This document shows positions 1-7,536 of a stretch of 19,710 nucleotides of DNA, piece after piece; position 1 is the stretch's first letter; every line of letters starts with the position of its first letter. The notes under the pieces are model-generated. The model was not told where the DNA came from. It saw only the letters and a list, made by a program, of their open reading frames with translations, and did no database searches. The stretch is from NCBI GenBank assembly GCA_002405515.1, contig DHLZ01000070.1, positions 3,552-23,261 of the forward strand, given 5' to 3'. The translations under genes and the position numbers were made by a program. Source of the stretch: Planctomycetaceae bacterium UBA4655. GTDB taxonomy: Bacteria > Planctomycetota > Planctomycetia > Pirellulales > UBA1268.

Positions 1-84
1 CGCGGCCGCGGCCGCCCCAGGCAGCCGTTCGACGAGCCGCCATGACGGCGCCAGCAGGTCGGGATCGGCGAACGAATCGCTCAC
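1..84 (-). CDS. N-terminal fragment of an unidentified protein downstream of pgsA
   Basis: A GTG at 82-84 (minus strand) overlaps the pgsA stop codon in a GTGA arrangement and opens a frame that stays open to the left edge, about 28 codons starting MSDSFADPDLLAPSW. Such a four-base overlap is typical of translationally coupled genes, so this is probably the next gene of the ispG-rimO-pgsA operon. The fragment is too short and too low in complexity at its end (an Ala run from a GC-rich stretch) to identify. It could be a chance open frame in GC-rich DNA. Confidence 0.4.
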   Translation of the reverse strand, partial: MSDSFADPDLLAPSWRLVERLPGAAAAA

Positions 85-701
85 GCCCGCCGCTCCCTGG
101 GCGAGCCGACGAGCTGCACGGCCTTGACGAGGTATTCCACGCCCGACCAGACGGTGAGCACGACCGCCGCCCAGGCGAGGAGCGCCGCCACGACCCGCAC
201 CACCGCCTGCGCCGCCTCGAAGGGGAGCAGGAGGCCGCTCCGCAGGAGCAGTTCGGCGGCGATCGCGAGGCATTGGAACACCATCTTGAGCTTCCCCGAC
301 CAGCCCGCGGAGAAGTCGCGTCCTGACCGCTCGAGTTCCGCCCGAAGAGCCGTCACGACGAGCTCGCGGACCACGACGACCAGGGCCATCCAGGGAGCGA
401 TCGCCGGGGCAGGCTCGCCCGGCAGGGACCGGGCGGCCAGGAGGATGAACGCCCCGCAGACGATCACCTTGTCCACGAGCGGATCGAGAATCCTCCCGAG
501 CACGCTCACCGCGTTGAACCTGCGGGCATACCAGCCGTCGATCCAGTCGGTCGAGGCCGCGACGAGGAATGCCCAGAGGGCCGCCGCATGCATCGACCGC
601 TCGATCAGCACGAAGAGCACGATCGCGAGCACGAGCCGCGCCGCCGAGATGAGGTTGGGCACCGTGACGATGTCGGTCGAGGCGGATTTCTTGTCAGCCA
701 C
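81..701 (-). CDS. pgsA: CDP-diacylglycerol--glycerol-3-phosphate 3-phosphatidyltransferase
   Basis: This integral membrane enzyme transfers a phosphatidyl group from CDP-diacylglycerol to glycerol-3-phosphate, giving phosphatidylglycerol phosphate, the committed step to phosphatidylglycerol and cardiolipin. The 206-residue protein carries the complete CDP-alcohol phosphotransferase signature D-x2-D-G-x2-A-R-x8-G-x3-D-x3-D at residues 52-77 (D52, D55, G56, A59, R60, G69, D73, D77). Before it lies a PNLIS-type N terminus and a first hydrophobic segment, and further hydrophobic segments follow to about residue 195. Length and motif fit PgsA. The gene starts 19 bp after the rimO stop, so it is probably co-transcribed with ispG and rimO. 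A relative acting on another alcohol, such as a phosphatidylserine synthase, is less likely given the N-terminal sequence. Confidence 0.93.
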   Translation of the reverse strand: MADKKSASTDIVTVPNLISAARLVLAIVLFVLIERSMHAAALWAFLVAASTDWIDGWYARRFNAVSVLGRILDPLVDKVIVCGAFILLAARSLPGEPAPAIAPWMALVVVVRELVVTALRAELERSGRDFSAGWSGKLKMVFQCLAIAAELLLRSGLLLPFEAAQAVVRVVAALLAWAAVVLTVWSGVEYLVKAVQLVGSPRERRA

Positions 702-720
702 GGCAGCTCACTCCGCACGA

Positions 721-2169
721 TCAGGCGGGCACGCCGGCGACGTCGTAGCCGCTCGCCGCCACGATCTCGACGGGCAGGATGTCTCCCGGCCGGATGCGTT
801 CGTCCTCCTGCTCCGTGACGAAGGCGAGGCAGTCGATGTCGGGAGCGTCGGCGTGGGTGCGGCCGATCCAGACCCGGCCGCGAAAGCCCCCCTCCGCGAG
901 CCCGGCCTCCTCGTGCCGCCGATCGATGATGACGTCGCGGACCCTGCCGAGTTGTGCCTTGGCGTGGTCGTGGGCGATCCCCTGCTGGAGTGCCATGAGC
1001 TCGTCGCGGCGGGCGAGCTTCTCCTCCTCGGCGAGGTGGCCGTCGAGCTTGGCGGCGGGCGTGTCGGGCTCGAGCGAATAGGGAAACACGCCGAGCCGCT
1101 CGAACCGCCACCGCTCCACGAAGGCCTTGAGCTCCTCGAACTGTTCCCGCGTCTCCCCGGGAAAACCGGTGATGAACGTCGTCCGCAGCACGAGCCCGGG
1201 GATGCGGTCGCGGAGCTTCCCGAGCAGCTCCTCCGTCGGCCCGCGGGCCACCCGCCGCTGCATCCGCTTGAGCACGGGGTCGCTCGCATGCTGGAGCGGC
1301 AGGTCGAGGTAGGGAATCACCTTCGTGCTCCCGGCGATCTTGGCGATCAGCCGGTCGTCGAAGTACATCGGGTAGAGGTACATCAGGCGGATCCACTCGA
1401 TCCCCTCCACCCGCTCGAGTTCGTCGAGCAGCTCGACGAGCCTGATCTCGCCGTAGAGGTCGAGTCCGTAGTAGGTGGTGTCCTGGGCGACGATGACGAG
1501 CTCCCGCACGCCGTCGGCCGCGAGCGCCCTCGCCTCCGCGACGACCGCCTCAATCGGCTTCGTGGCATGCTTGCCCCGCATCTTCGGGATCGCGCAGAAC
1601 GTGCAGGTCCTGTCGCAGCCCTCCGAGATCTTGAGGTAGGCCATGTGCCGCGGGGTGACCCGCAGCCGATGGTCGTCGGAAAGCGGCCGCGACGGCGCCG
1701 GCCGGAAGAGGCTCCGCTGCTCGCCGAGCCCGCCGATGAGCCGTTCGGCCGCCTTCGCGATCTCGTCCCTCGAGAAGACGCCGATCACGGAATCGACCCC
1801 GGGCAGCTCGTCGAGGAGCTTCTCCTTCTGCCGCTCGGCGAGGCAGCCGGCGACGATCACGCCCCGCGTCGCCCCGGCCCGCTTGAGCGCGAGCATCTCC
1901 TCGATCGCCCCGTACGACTCCTTCCGCGAGGCGTCGATGAAGGCGCACGTGTTCACGACGACGAGGTCGGAGCCCTCGGGGTCTCCCACGAGCCTCCAGC
2001 CATCTTCCCGCAGGAGACCGAGCATCCGCTCGCTATCGACGAGGTTCTTCGGGCAGCCGAGGCTCACCATCGCGAACGTGCCCCGCGGCGCGGGAGCACC
2101 GGCCGGCTCGGCGGACGTTACGGTCGTGGACGGCGAATCGGCGTCGATGATCGGCAGCTCGAGATTCAT
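721..2169 (-). CDS. rimO: Ribosomal protein S12 methylthiotransferase RimO
   Basis: RimO is a radical-SAM methylthiotransferase that adds a methylthio group to a conserved aspartate of ribosomal protein S12. The 482-residue protein has the three-domain layout of the family. An N-terminal UPF0004 domain supplies cysteines for one [4Fe-4S] cluster (C39 in SLGCPKN, plus the VNTCAF and AGCLAE cysteines). The radical-SAM core has the CxxxCxxC motif in CDRTCTFCAIP. A C-terminal TRAM-like domain follows. SLGCPKNLVDSER is characteristic of RimO rather than the tRNA enzyme MiaB. The first 30 residues form a non-conserved extension, and M34 could be the real start because no strong ribosome-binding site is visible at 2169. 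The gene begins 24 bp after the ispG stop and ends 19 bp before pgsA. Confidence 0.95.
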   Translation of the reverse strand: MNLELPIIDADSPSTTVTSAEPAGAPAPRGTFAMVSLGCPKNLVDSERMLGLLREDGWRLVGDPEGSDLVVVNTCAFIDASRKESYGAIEEMLALKRAGATRGVIVAGCLAERQKEKLLDELPGVDSVIGVFSRDEIAKAAERLIGGLGEQRSLFRPAPSRPLSDDHRLRVTPRHMAYLKISEGCDRTCTFCAIPKMRGKHATKPIEAVVAEARALAADGVRELVIVAQDTTYYGLDLYGEIRLVELLDELERVEGIEWIRLMYLYPMYFDDRLIAKIAGSTKVIPYLDLPLQHASDPVLKRMQRRVARGPTEELLGKLRDRIPGLVLRTTFITGFPGETREQFEELKAFVERWRFERLGVFPYSLEPDTPAAKLDGHLAEEEKLARRDELMALQQGIAHDHAKAQLGRVRDVIIDRRHEEAGLAEGGFRGRVWIGRTHADAPDIDCLAFVTEQEDERIRPGDILPVEIVAASGYDVAGVPA

Positions 2170-2193
2170 GCGGCGGTTTCGGCCCGGTGGTTT

Positions 2194-3345
2194 TCAGCGA
2201 GCGGCCAGGGGCCGCTCGGCGATGAGACGGTCGAGTTCCTCGCGGAGCTTCGGCAGGATCGCGTCGTAGGGAAAGGCCCCGAGCTCGGCCGACCGCCGCT
2301 TGAGGTTCACGTGGGTCGGCCCGCACCAGAGGCCGAGGTCGGCATCGTCGGTCTCGCCGGGACCGTTCACGCGGCAGCCCATGACGGCGATCGTGATCGC
2401 GTGCTCCTGCGCGTACCTCGTCATCTCACGGACCTGCTCGGCCAGCTCGATGAAGGCCTCGTTCTCCACCCGCGAGCAGCTCGGGCAGCTGATGATGTTG
2501 AGCGACGAGAGGCCGTAGTCGACGACGCTGCGGACCCGTCCGGCGGCGATGTCGGCGAGGATCGCGTTGGCGGCGGCGATCTCCTCGTGCTTGCGGGCGT
2601 TGGGCACCGTGAGGCTCACCCGCACCGTGTCGCCGATGCCGCGGCTGATGAGCTGCTCGAAGGCGATCCGGGTCTTGATGATGCCGTCGGGTGGCATGCC
2701 GGCCTCCGTGACCCCGAGGTGCAGCGGCACGTCGGGCCGCTGCTCGGCGAACCGGCGGTTGACCTCGATCACCTTCGCGGGATCGGAGTCCTTGAGCGAC
2801 ACGACGTACCGGGTGAAGCCGATCGAATCGAGCAGCTCGCAGTGCTCCAGGGCGCTTGCGAGCATCGGCCCGATCGAGTCGTCCTCGGCGAACTTCGCCT
2901 TCTTGTCGGGATCGACGCTGCCGCAGTTCACCCCCACCCGCAGGCCGCAGTCGTTGTCGGCCGCCACCCCGGCGATGAACTTCACCTTCTCCTGCCAGGG
3001 CTTCTCCCGCTCATGGTGGTAAAGGTGACCCGGGTTGTAGCGGAGCTTGTCGACGTGCGGGGCGACCTCGCTGGCGAGCCGGTAGTTTTCCTGGAGGTCG
3101 ATCGCGAGGTTGGCCTCGGTGCCGGCCCGGATGGCGGGCAGCGCCGCGGCGTCCTTCTTGCTGTCGACCGCGATCCTCACGACGCCGGCACCGGCACGGT
3201 GGAGGTCTTCCACCTGGGCGAGCGTGGCCTCGATGTCGGACGTCGGCGTGGCGGTCATGCTCTGCGGGGCGATCGGGTGGCCTCCGCCGATCGTGATCCT
3301 GCCGATGCGGACGGCCCTCGTCGGATTTCGCCTGATATCGACCAC
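2194..3345 (-). CDS. ispG: 4-hydroxy-3-methylbut-2-enyl diphosphate synthase (flavodoxin/ferredoxin)
   Basis: IspG (GcpE) converts 2-C-methyl-D-erythritol 2,4-cyclodiphosphate to HMBPP, the penultimate step of the MEP isoprenoid pathway, using a [4Fe-4S] cluster. Visible signatures are the N-terminal RNPTRAVRIGRITIGG/HPIAPQSMTATPT block, the TIM-barrel region with LRYNPGH and VGVNCGS, and the cluster cysteines in SCPSCSR and GCRVNGPGE. I chose the GTG at 3345, which follows GGAG with 8-nt spacing and begins VVDIRRNPTRAV, close to the usual IspG N terminus. An upstream ATG in the same frame at 3426 would add 27 arginine-rich residues unlike the family. The resulting 383 residues suit the short bacterial form. 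It is the first gene of the minus-strand operon and is divergent from trmL. Confidence 0.95.
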   Translation of the reverse strand: MVDIRRNPTRAVRIGRITIGGGHPIAPQSMTATPTSDIEATLAQVEDLHRAGAGVVRIAVDSKKDAAALPAIRAGTEANLAIDLQENYRLASEVAPHVDKLRYNPGHLYHHEREKPWQEKVKFIAGVAADNDCGLRVGVNCGSVDPDKKAKFAEDDSIGPMLASALEHCELLDSIGFTRYVVSLKDSDPAKVIEVNRRFAEQRPDVPLHLGVTEAGMPPDGIIKTRIAFEQLISRGIGDTVRVSLTVPNARKHEEIAAANAILADIAAGRVRSVVDYGLSSLNIISCPSCSRVENEAFIELAEQVREMTRYAQEHAITIAVMGCRVNGPGETDDADLGLWCGPTHVNLKRRSAELGAFPYDAILPKLREELDRLIAERPLAAR

Positions 3346-3452
3346 GCTTGCGTCTCCAGCCGCGACTCGTGAAAACTCTCTCCAACGATACCAGAGCGGC
3401 ACCCCGCCGGGGAGGCGACCCGCCACTTTCTCCCGGTAGAACCTCTTCTTCG

Positions 3453-3923
3453 ATGCGTTACGAGCCCTGTCTCCACGTCGTCCTCCACGAGCCGGAGATC
3501 CCGCCCAACACCGGCAACATCGGCCGCACCTGCGTCGCGATCGGTGCGAAGCTGTGGCTCGTGAAGCCGCTCGGTTTTTCGCTCGACGACTACTACCTCC
3601 GTCGCGCCGGGCTCGACTACTGGGAACACCTCGAGTGGGAGGCTGTGAACTCCTGGCAGGACCTGCTCGCGAGCCTGCCGCGGGAGCCGAGCTGGCTCTT
3701 CTCCGCCCGCTCGACCCGGCCCTACACGAGCGTGGACTACCATCATGGGGACGTGCTCGTGTTCGGGAGCGAGAGCCGCGGCCTGCCGAAGGAGCTGCTC
3801 GAGGCCCACGCCGACAAGGCCCTCACGATCCCGTCGCGGCCCGACGTCCGCAGCCTCAACCTCTCCAACGCCGCGGCGATCGTCTGCTACGAGGCGATCC
3901 GACAGTGGGGCGGCATTCCCTGA
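3453..3923 (+). CDS. trmL: tRNA (cytidine(34)-2'-O)-methyltransferase TrmL
   Basis: TrmL (YibK) is a SPOUT-class methyltransferase that 2'-O-methylates the wobble nucleotide 34 of certain leucine tRNAs, using S-adenosylmethionine. The 156-residue product has the family length and the three conserved motifs: HEPEIPPNTGNIGRTC near the N terminus (motif 1, residues about 12-27), VFGSESRGLP in the middle, and the knotted cofactor-binding C terminus (IPSRPDVRSLNLSNAAAI). The start at 3453 places motif 1 at its normal distance from the N terminus. Longer in-frame starts would add an unconserved tail. It is a single gene divergent from ispG across about 107 bp, with no recognisable promoter boxes. 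Confidence 0.93.
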   Translation: MRYEPCLHVVLHEPEIPPNTGNIGRTCVAIGAKLWLVKPLGFSLDDYYLRRAGLDYWEHLEWEAVNSWQDLLASLPREPSWLFSARSTRPYTSVDYHHGDVLVFGSESRGLPKELLEAHADKALTIPSRPDVRSLNLSNAAAIVCYEAIRQWGGIP

Positions 3924-3968
3924 GCTGTGCTCGTGAACCACGGCCGCTCCGGTGCATACGCCCGCTTC

Positions 3969-4129
3969 CACGGAAGCCCGAGGCGCGAGCCGAGAGGAGC
4001 GTTGACACCGCACCGCGAATCGACGTCACGTCACCAAAAACTGATCACGCAGCCGGCCGCACGACAACCCCACGCGGCCCATTTCCACCACGACTTCTCC
4101 CCTCTCGGCTCGCGCCTCGGGCTTCCGTG
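3969..4129. repeat. 29-bp perfect inverted repeat, 103-bp spacer
   Basis: Positions 3969-3997 and 4101-4129 are exact reverse complements over 29 bp (core GGAAGCCCGAGGCGCGAGC...). They sit in the 269-bp gap between the convergent ends of trmL and the toroid-repeat gene. No open frame is supported inside. The 103 bp between the arms show no further structure that I recognise. The layout resembles a pair of inverted REP-like intergenic repeats, possibly a small non-autonomous element. A transcript through it could form a long stem and act as a bidirectional barrier between the convergent genes. Confidence 0.8.
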
Positions 4130-4192
4130 TGGGTTGCCTGTTCGCCTGCAGGGAAAATCCCGCCTCGGTCGTCCTGGATTTCTCAACGAACA

Positions 4193-5905
4193 TCACTCGT
4201 AGATCGGCAGGTGCCGGTAGTACGACTCGAGCATGAGCGTGCAGAGGCAGGTCACGTAGAGCCTGCCGCCGATGTGGCCCCACTGGTCGTTGGCCCGCTC
4301 CCAGCTGCCCGCCTCGGGGCCTCGCTTCACCTGCTCCGCCGGCAGCCGTTCCCGCAGGACCTCGTTCCACGACTTCCATGCGTCGCCCCCCGCATGGTGG
4401 AAGACCTGCGTCTGGTAGTACCAGGCGTAGACGTTCTTCGAGCGGTGACTGAAGTCGATCGGTGAGTTTTTTTGCAGCAGCTTCATCCCCGTCGCGAGCC
4501 TCGGATGGGTGCGGGTCCAGCCGAGATACTGCCGACAGAGCAGTCCCTCGGCCGTGATCGCGGGACGGACGTCGAAGACCCTCTGATGCGGGTTGATCTG
4601 GTACGCGTATCCCTTCTCGTCGGAGACGAACACGTCGTCGAGGAAGCTCTCGAGCCGGGCGTAGGCTTCCGACGGCACTTCGAGCCCCGCCATCTCGGCG
4701 GTCTTGAGCGCCATGAGGAACCAGCCGGTGACCGACATATCCCCCTTGTTCTCGTGATTCGGCTCCGGCAGCCGGTACCGCCAGCCGCCATCCGGCATCT
4801 GCGCCGCGAGGCAATACCGCAGGGCCCTTCGGGCCGGCTCCGCAAATCGCTCGTCGCCGGTCATGCCGAACGCCTCGCACACCGCGATCGTGATCTGCGC
4901 GTGGGCATACATCCGGTGCTGGTCGGGAATCGATCCGAGCTGAAACGTTCCATCCTCGAGCTGCCGCTTCAAAAGCATCTTCCACGCGCGGTCGACGACA
5001 GCCGCGTGACGGCCGGCCGTCGGCGTCGTGCCGGCGCCCTGAAAGGTGAGCAACGCCATCGCCGTCGCGGCCAGACGGTTCTCCTGGCTGCCTCCATCCT
5101 CGTAGGGCCCGACAAGGCTCCAGAGACCGTCCTTTTTGTCGGCATTCCTCGCGAGCCAGCCGAGCGCACTGGCGACGGCTTCCTCGGTGGCTGCGGTGCC
5201 GCCCGCCGCTTCGATTCGGTCGCCGCGGCCGCTCTCACCCCGACCGGAGAGCTGCGAGGTGATCGGCATCCGCGAGTCGCCTGCCGGTCTCGATGGCGGG
5301 TCGCTCGACACGGTGGCGACCGGGCTTGGCGTCGGCTCCTGCACCGGCTCGACCGGCTGACTCGCCCGGGGCGCGGGCTCGGGCTTCGGGTTCTCGGGGG
5401 CCGCCGCCGGCGGCTCGGGCACCTTCAGGATCTCGATCACGTCGGCGGCAGATCGGGCTGCCGGCCCGGACACCTTGGCGAACGAAAGCGTGATGATGCG
5501 TGAGTCGGCCACTTCGCGGCGGATCACCCAGAGGGCGAGCATGAGCAGGAGGCCGACATGGACCGACAGGCTCACCGACCATGGGGGCCACCGTCCGAAG
5601 AACCTGCGCAGGCCATCGGCTGCCGGCCGAATCTCGCCAACCGCCGCCTCGGAAGGCTTGGGAGCCGGAAACTGAAATGGAGAATCGCACGTCGCAACGA
5701 TTTCGACACGCGGGGGCAGCCATGGCAGGCCGCCGATGATCGACCCGTCGCCGACGCCGCCAGGCACTATTCCTGGCCGCGGCTGCCCTGCTTCGGGAGC
5801 CCGCGGAGCGTCAAATGCGGGTCTGGGCTCGTTGAATCGGTCCATGAAGTGTTCGAGCGACGACGATTCCGCTGCTGCTTGGGCGGGCACCCTTTCCTTC
5901 GGCAT
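4193..5905 (-). CDS. Membrane-anchored protein with prenyltransferase/squalene-oxidase-like toroid repeats
   Basis: The 570-residue protein has four parts. Residues 1-105 are proline-rich and probably cytoplasmic. One transmembrane helix lies at about 110-128 (VSLSVHVGLLLMLALWVI). A Pro/Ala/Glu-rich linker covers about 160-215. Residues 240-560 form an alpha/alpha toroid region with repeated helix pairs, for example EEAVASALGWLARN...DGLWS and a later QMPDGGWRY turn. This domain resembles the terpenoid cyclase/squalene cyclase repeat family, but no DxDD or QW-rich catalytic signature is evident, so cyclase activity is not supported. The membrane-plus-linker layout recalls TonB/ExbD-type anchors and suggests an exported C-terminal domain. 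The gene stands alone, convergent with trmL. Substrate and role are unknown. A start at M21 is possible because no ribosome-binding site is clear at either position. Confidence 0.85.
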   Translation of the reverse strand: MPKERVPAQAAAESSSLEHFMDRFNEPRPAFDAPRAPEAGQPRPGIVPGGVGDGSIIGGLPWLPPRVEIVATCDSPFQFPAPKPSEAAVGEIRPAADGLRRFFGRWPPWSVSLSVHVGLLLMLALWVIRREVADSRIITLSFAKVSGPAARSAADVIEILKVPEPPAAAPENPKPEPAPRASQPVEPVQEPTPSPVATVSSDPPSRPAGDSRMPITSQLSGRGESGRGDRIEAAGGTAATEEAVASALGWLARNADKKDGLWSLVGPYEDGGSQENRLAATAMALLTFQGAGTTPTAGRHAAVVDRAWKMLLKRQLEDGTFQLGSIPDQHRMYAHAQITIAVCEAFGMTGDERFAEPARRALRYCLAAQMPDGGWRYRLPEPNHENKGDMSVTGWFLMALKTAEMAGLEVPSEAYARLESFLDDVFVSDEKGYAYQINPHQRVFDVRPAITAEGLLCRQYLGWTRTHPRLATGMKLLQKNSPIDFSHRSKNVYAWYYQTQVFHHAGGDAWKSWNEVLRERLPAEQVKRGPEAGSWERANDQWGHIGGRLYVTCLCTLMLESYYRHLPIYE

Positions 5906-6039
5906 CCGCCACGGATATATTCGCAGGATCGACGGTCACGCGGCCAGCCCGATTGCCGAAATCGACCGCGGCTCACGAAACCTCATCAGAAACGCCGATC
6001 AGCAAACAGCCGGGGAAAACCTGGCCAACAAATCACAGT

Positions 6040-6113
<74 letters not shown>

Positions 6114-6153
6114 CTTTAAGTCAAGCACAGACCGCAGAAACGAAGAAACTCCC

Positions 6154-6609
6154 GTGAAAACGCCAATCTCTGTCCCAGAGGCGGCTCGGATACTTGGAGT
6201 CACTGAAGCCTGTGTCCTAAAGCGAATCCAGAGAGGCGACCTGTTCGGGATTCTGTTTTCCGGGAGGGCCTGGATGGTCTGCCACGAGTCGGTGCTGGGT
6301 CAAGAATTCAGCAAGACTCGGTTCCGTGCGATGTGCAGCAGGTGGGTTCCAGTGCCGGTAGCCTGCAACATCGTCGGAGTCACCGACGCCGGGGTCGTCC
6401 GGATGGTCCGCCGTGGCCAACTCAAGGGATTCAAGCTCAACAGGACATCGTGGGCCGTGGACCGGAAAAGCTGCGAGCAGAATCTCGCTGAGTATCTGGC
6501 AAGCGGCGGCAAGAGGCCGGGACAGCCCAGAAGGCTGGGCGAAGAGCGTAACGGCACCGTCCTCAAGAAGAGGCGGCAGTCTCGCAAGAATCAACAGAAA
6601 GGCCGTTGA
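6154..6609 (+). CDS. Small protein with two tandem MerR/excisionase-like helix-turn-helix units
   Basis: The 151-residue protein has two similar units in tandem. Residues about 5-35 read SVPEAARILGVTEACVLKRIQRGDLFG and residues about 65-95 read PVPVACNIVGVTDAGVVRMVRRGQLKG, each followed by a W-containing strand (AWMV, SWAV). This is the pattern of excisionase-type winged helices that recognise DNA. The C terminus from about 120 is Lys/Arg-rich and probably disordered. The start is GTG at 6154, which puts the first HTH at the N terminus as usual; no strong ribosome-binding site is visible. It is the first gene after the tRNA, so an excisionase or recombination-directionality role, or transcription control of the element, are both plausible. 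Its target is not known. Confidence 0.75.
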   Translation: MKTPISVPEAARILGVTEACVLKRIQRGDLFGILFSGRAWMVCHESVLGQEFSKTRFRAMCSRWVPVPVACNIVGVTDAGVVRMVRRGQLKGFKLNRTSWAVDRKSCEQNLAEYLASGGKRPGQPRRLGEERNGTVLKKRRQSRKNQQKGR

Positions 6610-6630
6610 CCACAGAATTTTTTGTGGTCA
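6607..6630. promoter_or_regulatory. 8-bp palindrome around a T-rich loop
   Basis: TGACCACA (6607-6614) and TGTGGTCA (6623-6630) are exact inverted repeats separated by GAATTTTT. The left arm contains the stop codon of the tandem-HTH gene. The site lies 32 bp before the next start codon. It could be an operator for a dimeric regulator or a small RNA hairpin. It lacks a trailing U-tract, so a terminator is unlikely in the plus direction. Confidence 0.5.
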
Positions 6631-6661
6631 CAGTAGTACGGACACACGGAATCTCTGCCCC

Positions 6662-6940
6662 ATGACAAGCCACGAAATTCCCGGCCCAGCCGTCGATCAC
6701 CCCAAGCACTACAACTCGCACGAGTCTGGCATCGAGTGCATCGATGTCGTCGAGGGGATGCCCTTCAACATCGGCAACGCGGTGAAGTACTGCTGGCGGT
6801 GCGACCACAAGGGGAGAGACATCGAGGACCTCGAAAAGGCTGTCTGGTACTTGCAGAGGGAGATCACCAGACGGCAGAGGCTACGGCTCACTGAGAGATG
6901 GTCGGATCACAGCAAGCCACCTTCGGAGAACTACGCATGA
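6662..6940 (+). CDS. DUF3310-type phage protein
   Basis: The 92-residue product carries the DUF3310 pattern: DHPKHYNSHESGIECIDV near the N terminus, then GNAVKYCWRCDHKG and EDLEKAVWYLQREI. This family is common in tailed phages and phage-derived elements, where it is sometimes annotated as a nucleotide-kinase-like protein, but its activity is not established. The ATG at 6662 gives the typical family N terminus; an earlier in-frame start lies inside the preceding gene. Its stop overlaps the next start in an ATGA, so it is the first gene of a translationally coupled trio. It is one of the better markers that this region is phage-derived. Confidence 0.85.
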   Translation: MTSHEIPGPAVDHPKHYNSHESGIECIDVVEGMPFNIGNAVKYCWRCDHKGRDIEDLEKAVWYLQREITRRQRLRLTERWSDHSKPPSENYA

Positions 6941-7137
6941 AACCGAGACCGTTCTCGACACCGTACGGCAGCGGGTGCTGCCTCGAAGAAGAAGACGGCG
7001 TGAGCATCGTTGACGTTCGGATAGACCTGTTCGAGGAGGACCCCCGCGTGGTCAGGTCTGTGATCTCGAAGCTTGAGCGGTACGCGGAGTGGCTGGATGA
7101 GTGCAAGGCACAGAAGAAAGCGAGCCGCAAAAAATGA
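6937..7137 (+). CDS. Small acidic hypothetical protein
   Basis: The 66-residue frame begins at an ATG overlapping the DUF3310 stop by four bases and ends in another ATGA overlap with the next gene, so translational coupling supports it. The sequence has an acidic beta-like N half (CCLEEEDGVSIVDVRIDLFEEDP) and a helical, basic C terminus (ISKLERYAEWLDECKAQKKASRKK). I do not recognise a family. The position between a DUF3310 protein and a coiled-coil protein is typical of small accessory genes of phages. Confidence 0.65.
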   Translation: MKPRPFSTPYGSGCCLEEEDGVSIVDVRIDLFEEDPRVVRSVISKLERYAEWLDECKAQKKASRKK

Positions 7138-7343
7138 AGAGCCACATGATCCAGAGCATCCGAGAGGCTGCGGGGCAGACAGTGACCGATCATGCCAAGC
7201 AGGTCGTGCTGCAAGCTGCCGCAGTCATCGAGAGCTTGCAGCAGGAAATTCTCACTCTTCGCCGTGAGGTCGCGGCGATGCACTCCGAGAGGCAGGCCCT
7301 CTTCGAGCAGGAGACCAGCATCTCGTGCGACTTCGACAGGTGA
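7134..7343 (+). CDS. Small coiled-coil hypothetical protein
   Basis: The 69-residue frame starts at the ATG overlapping the previous stop. Nearly the whole length is predicted helical with heptad-like spacing of Leu/Val/Ala (VVLQAAAVIESLQQEILTLRREVAAM), suggesting a parallel coiled coil. No catalytic motif is visible and no family is recognised. It is the last gene of the coupled trio; the untranslated region with the Y-RNA-like structure follows. Confidence 0.65.
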   Translation: MKSHMIQSIREAAGQTVTDHAKQVVLQAAAVIESLQQEILTLRREVAAMHSERQALFEQETSISCDFDR

Positions 7344-7359
7344 GCCATCAGAAATGCCG

Positions 7360-7387
7360 TTGCTCGCGGCTGGTGAATCTGTACATT
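7360..7387 (+). promoter_or_regulatory. Candidate promoter for the Y-RNA-like transcript
   Basis: TTGCTC (7360-7365) and TACATT (7382-7387) are separated by 16 bp. Both boxes are imperfect. If used, transcription would begin around 7393, exactly at a 7-bp perfect hairpin (AGGCCTG-TAG-CAGGCCT, 7393-7409), giving the RNA an additional 5' hairpin ahead of the long end-to-end stem. The palindromic operator of the other promoters is absent here. Confidence 0.35.
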
Positions 7388-7426
7388 GAATCAGGCCTGT
7401 AGCAGGCCTTCTGGCCGATGCATCGA

Positions 7427-7519
7427 CGGCAGAGAGCGGTGTGATAGTTGGCGGTTACTTCCCTGCAATGGAACCCAGCACCGCTAACGAGTGTTCTCGC
7501 TCTCTGCCGTTTTGTTTTT
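7427..7519 (+). ncRNA. Y-RNA-like structured RNA upstream of the Ro60 gene
   Basis: The ends pair perfectly: CGGCAGAGAGCG (7427-7438) with CGCTCTCTGCCG (7498-7509), followed by TTTTGTTTTT (7510-7519). Inside is an asymmetric internal loop (GTGTGATA opposite GAGTGTTCT), then a second 9-bp stem GTTGGCGGT (7447-7455) with ACCGCTAAC (7480-7488) including one G-U pair, and an apical TTCC/GGAA hairpin (7459-7473). A long terminal stem, internal loop, second stem and U-rich 3' end is the architecture of Y RNAs, the partners of Ro60/Rsr proteins. In Deinococcus the Y RNA gene likewise lies just upstream of rsr. The 5' end is uncertain and may reach 7393. The same structure could instead act only as an intrinsic terminator or attenuator in the leader of the Ro60 mRNA. 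I do not recognise the tRNA-like module found in enterobacterial YrlA. Confidence 0.72.
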
Positions 7520-7536
7520 AGACAGGAGAATCCTCG

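Noticed and set aside
124..3372. Long plus-strand open frame of over 1000 codons opposite pgsA, rimO and ispG
   Set aside because: It is the antisense shadow of three well-recognised minus-strand genes in GC-rich DNA, is rich in Arg/Asp/His/Pro and has no family features.
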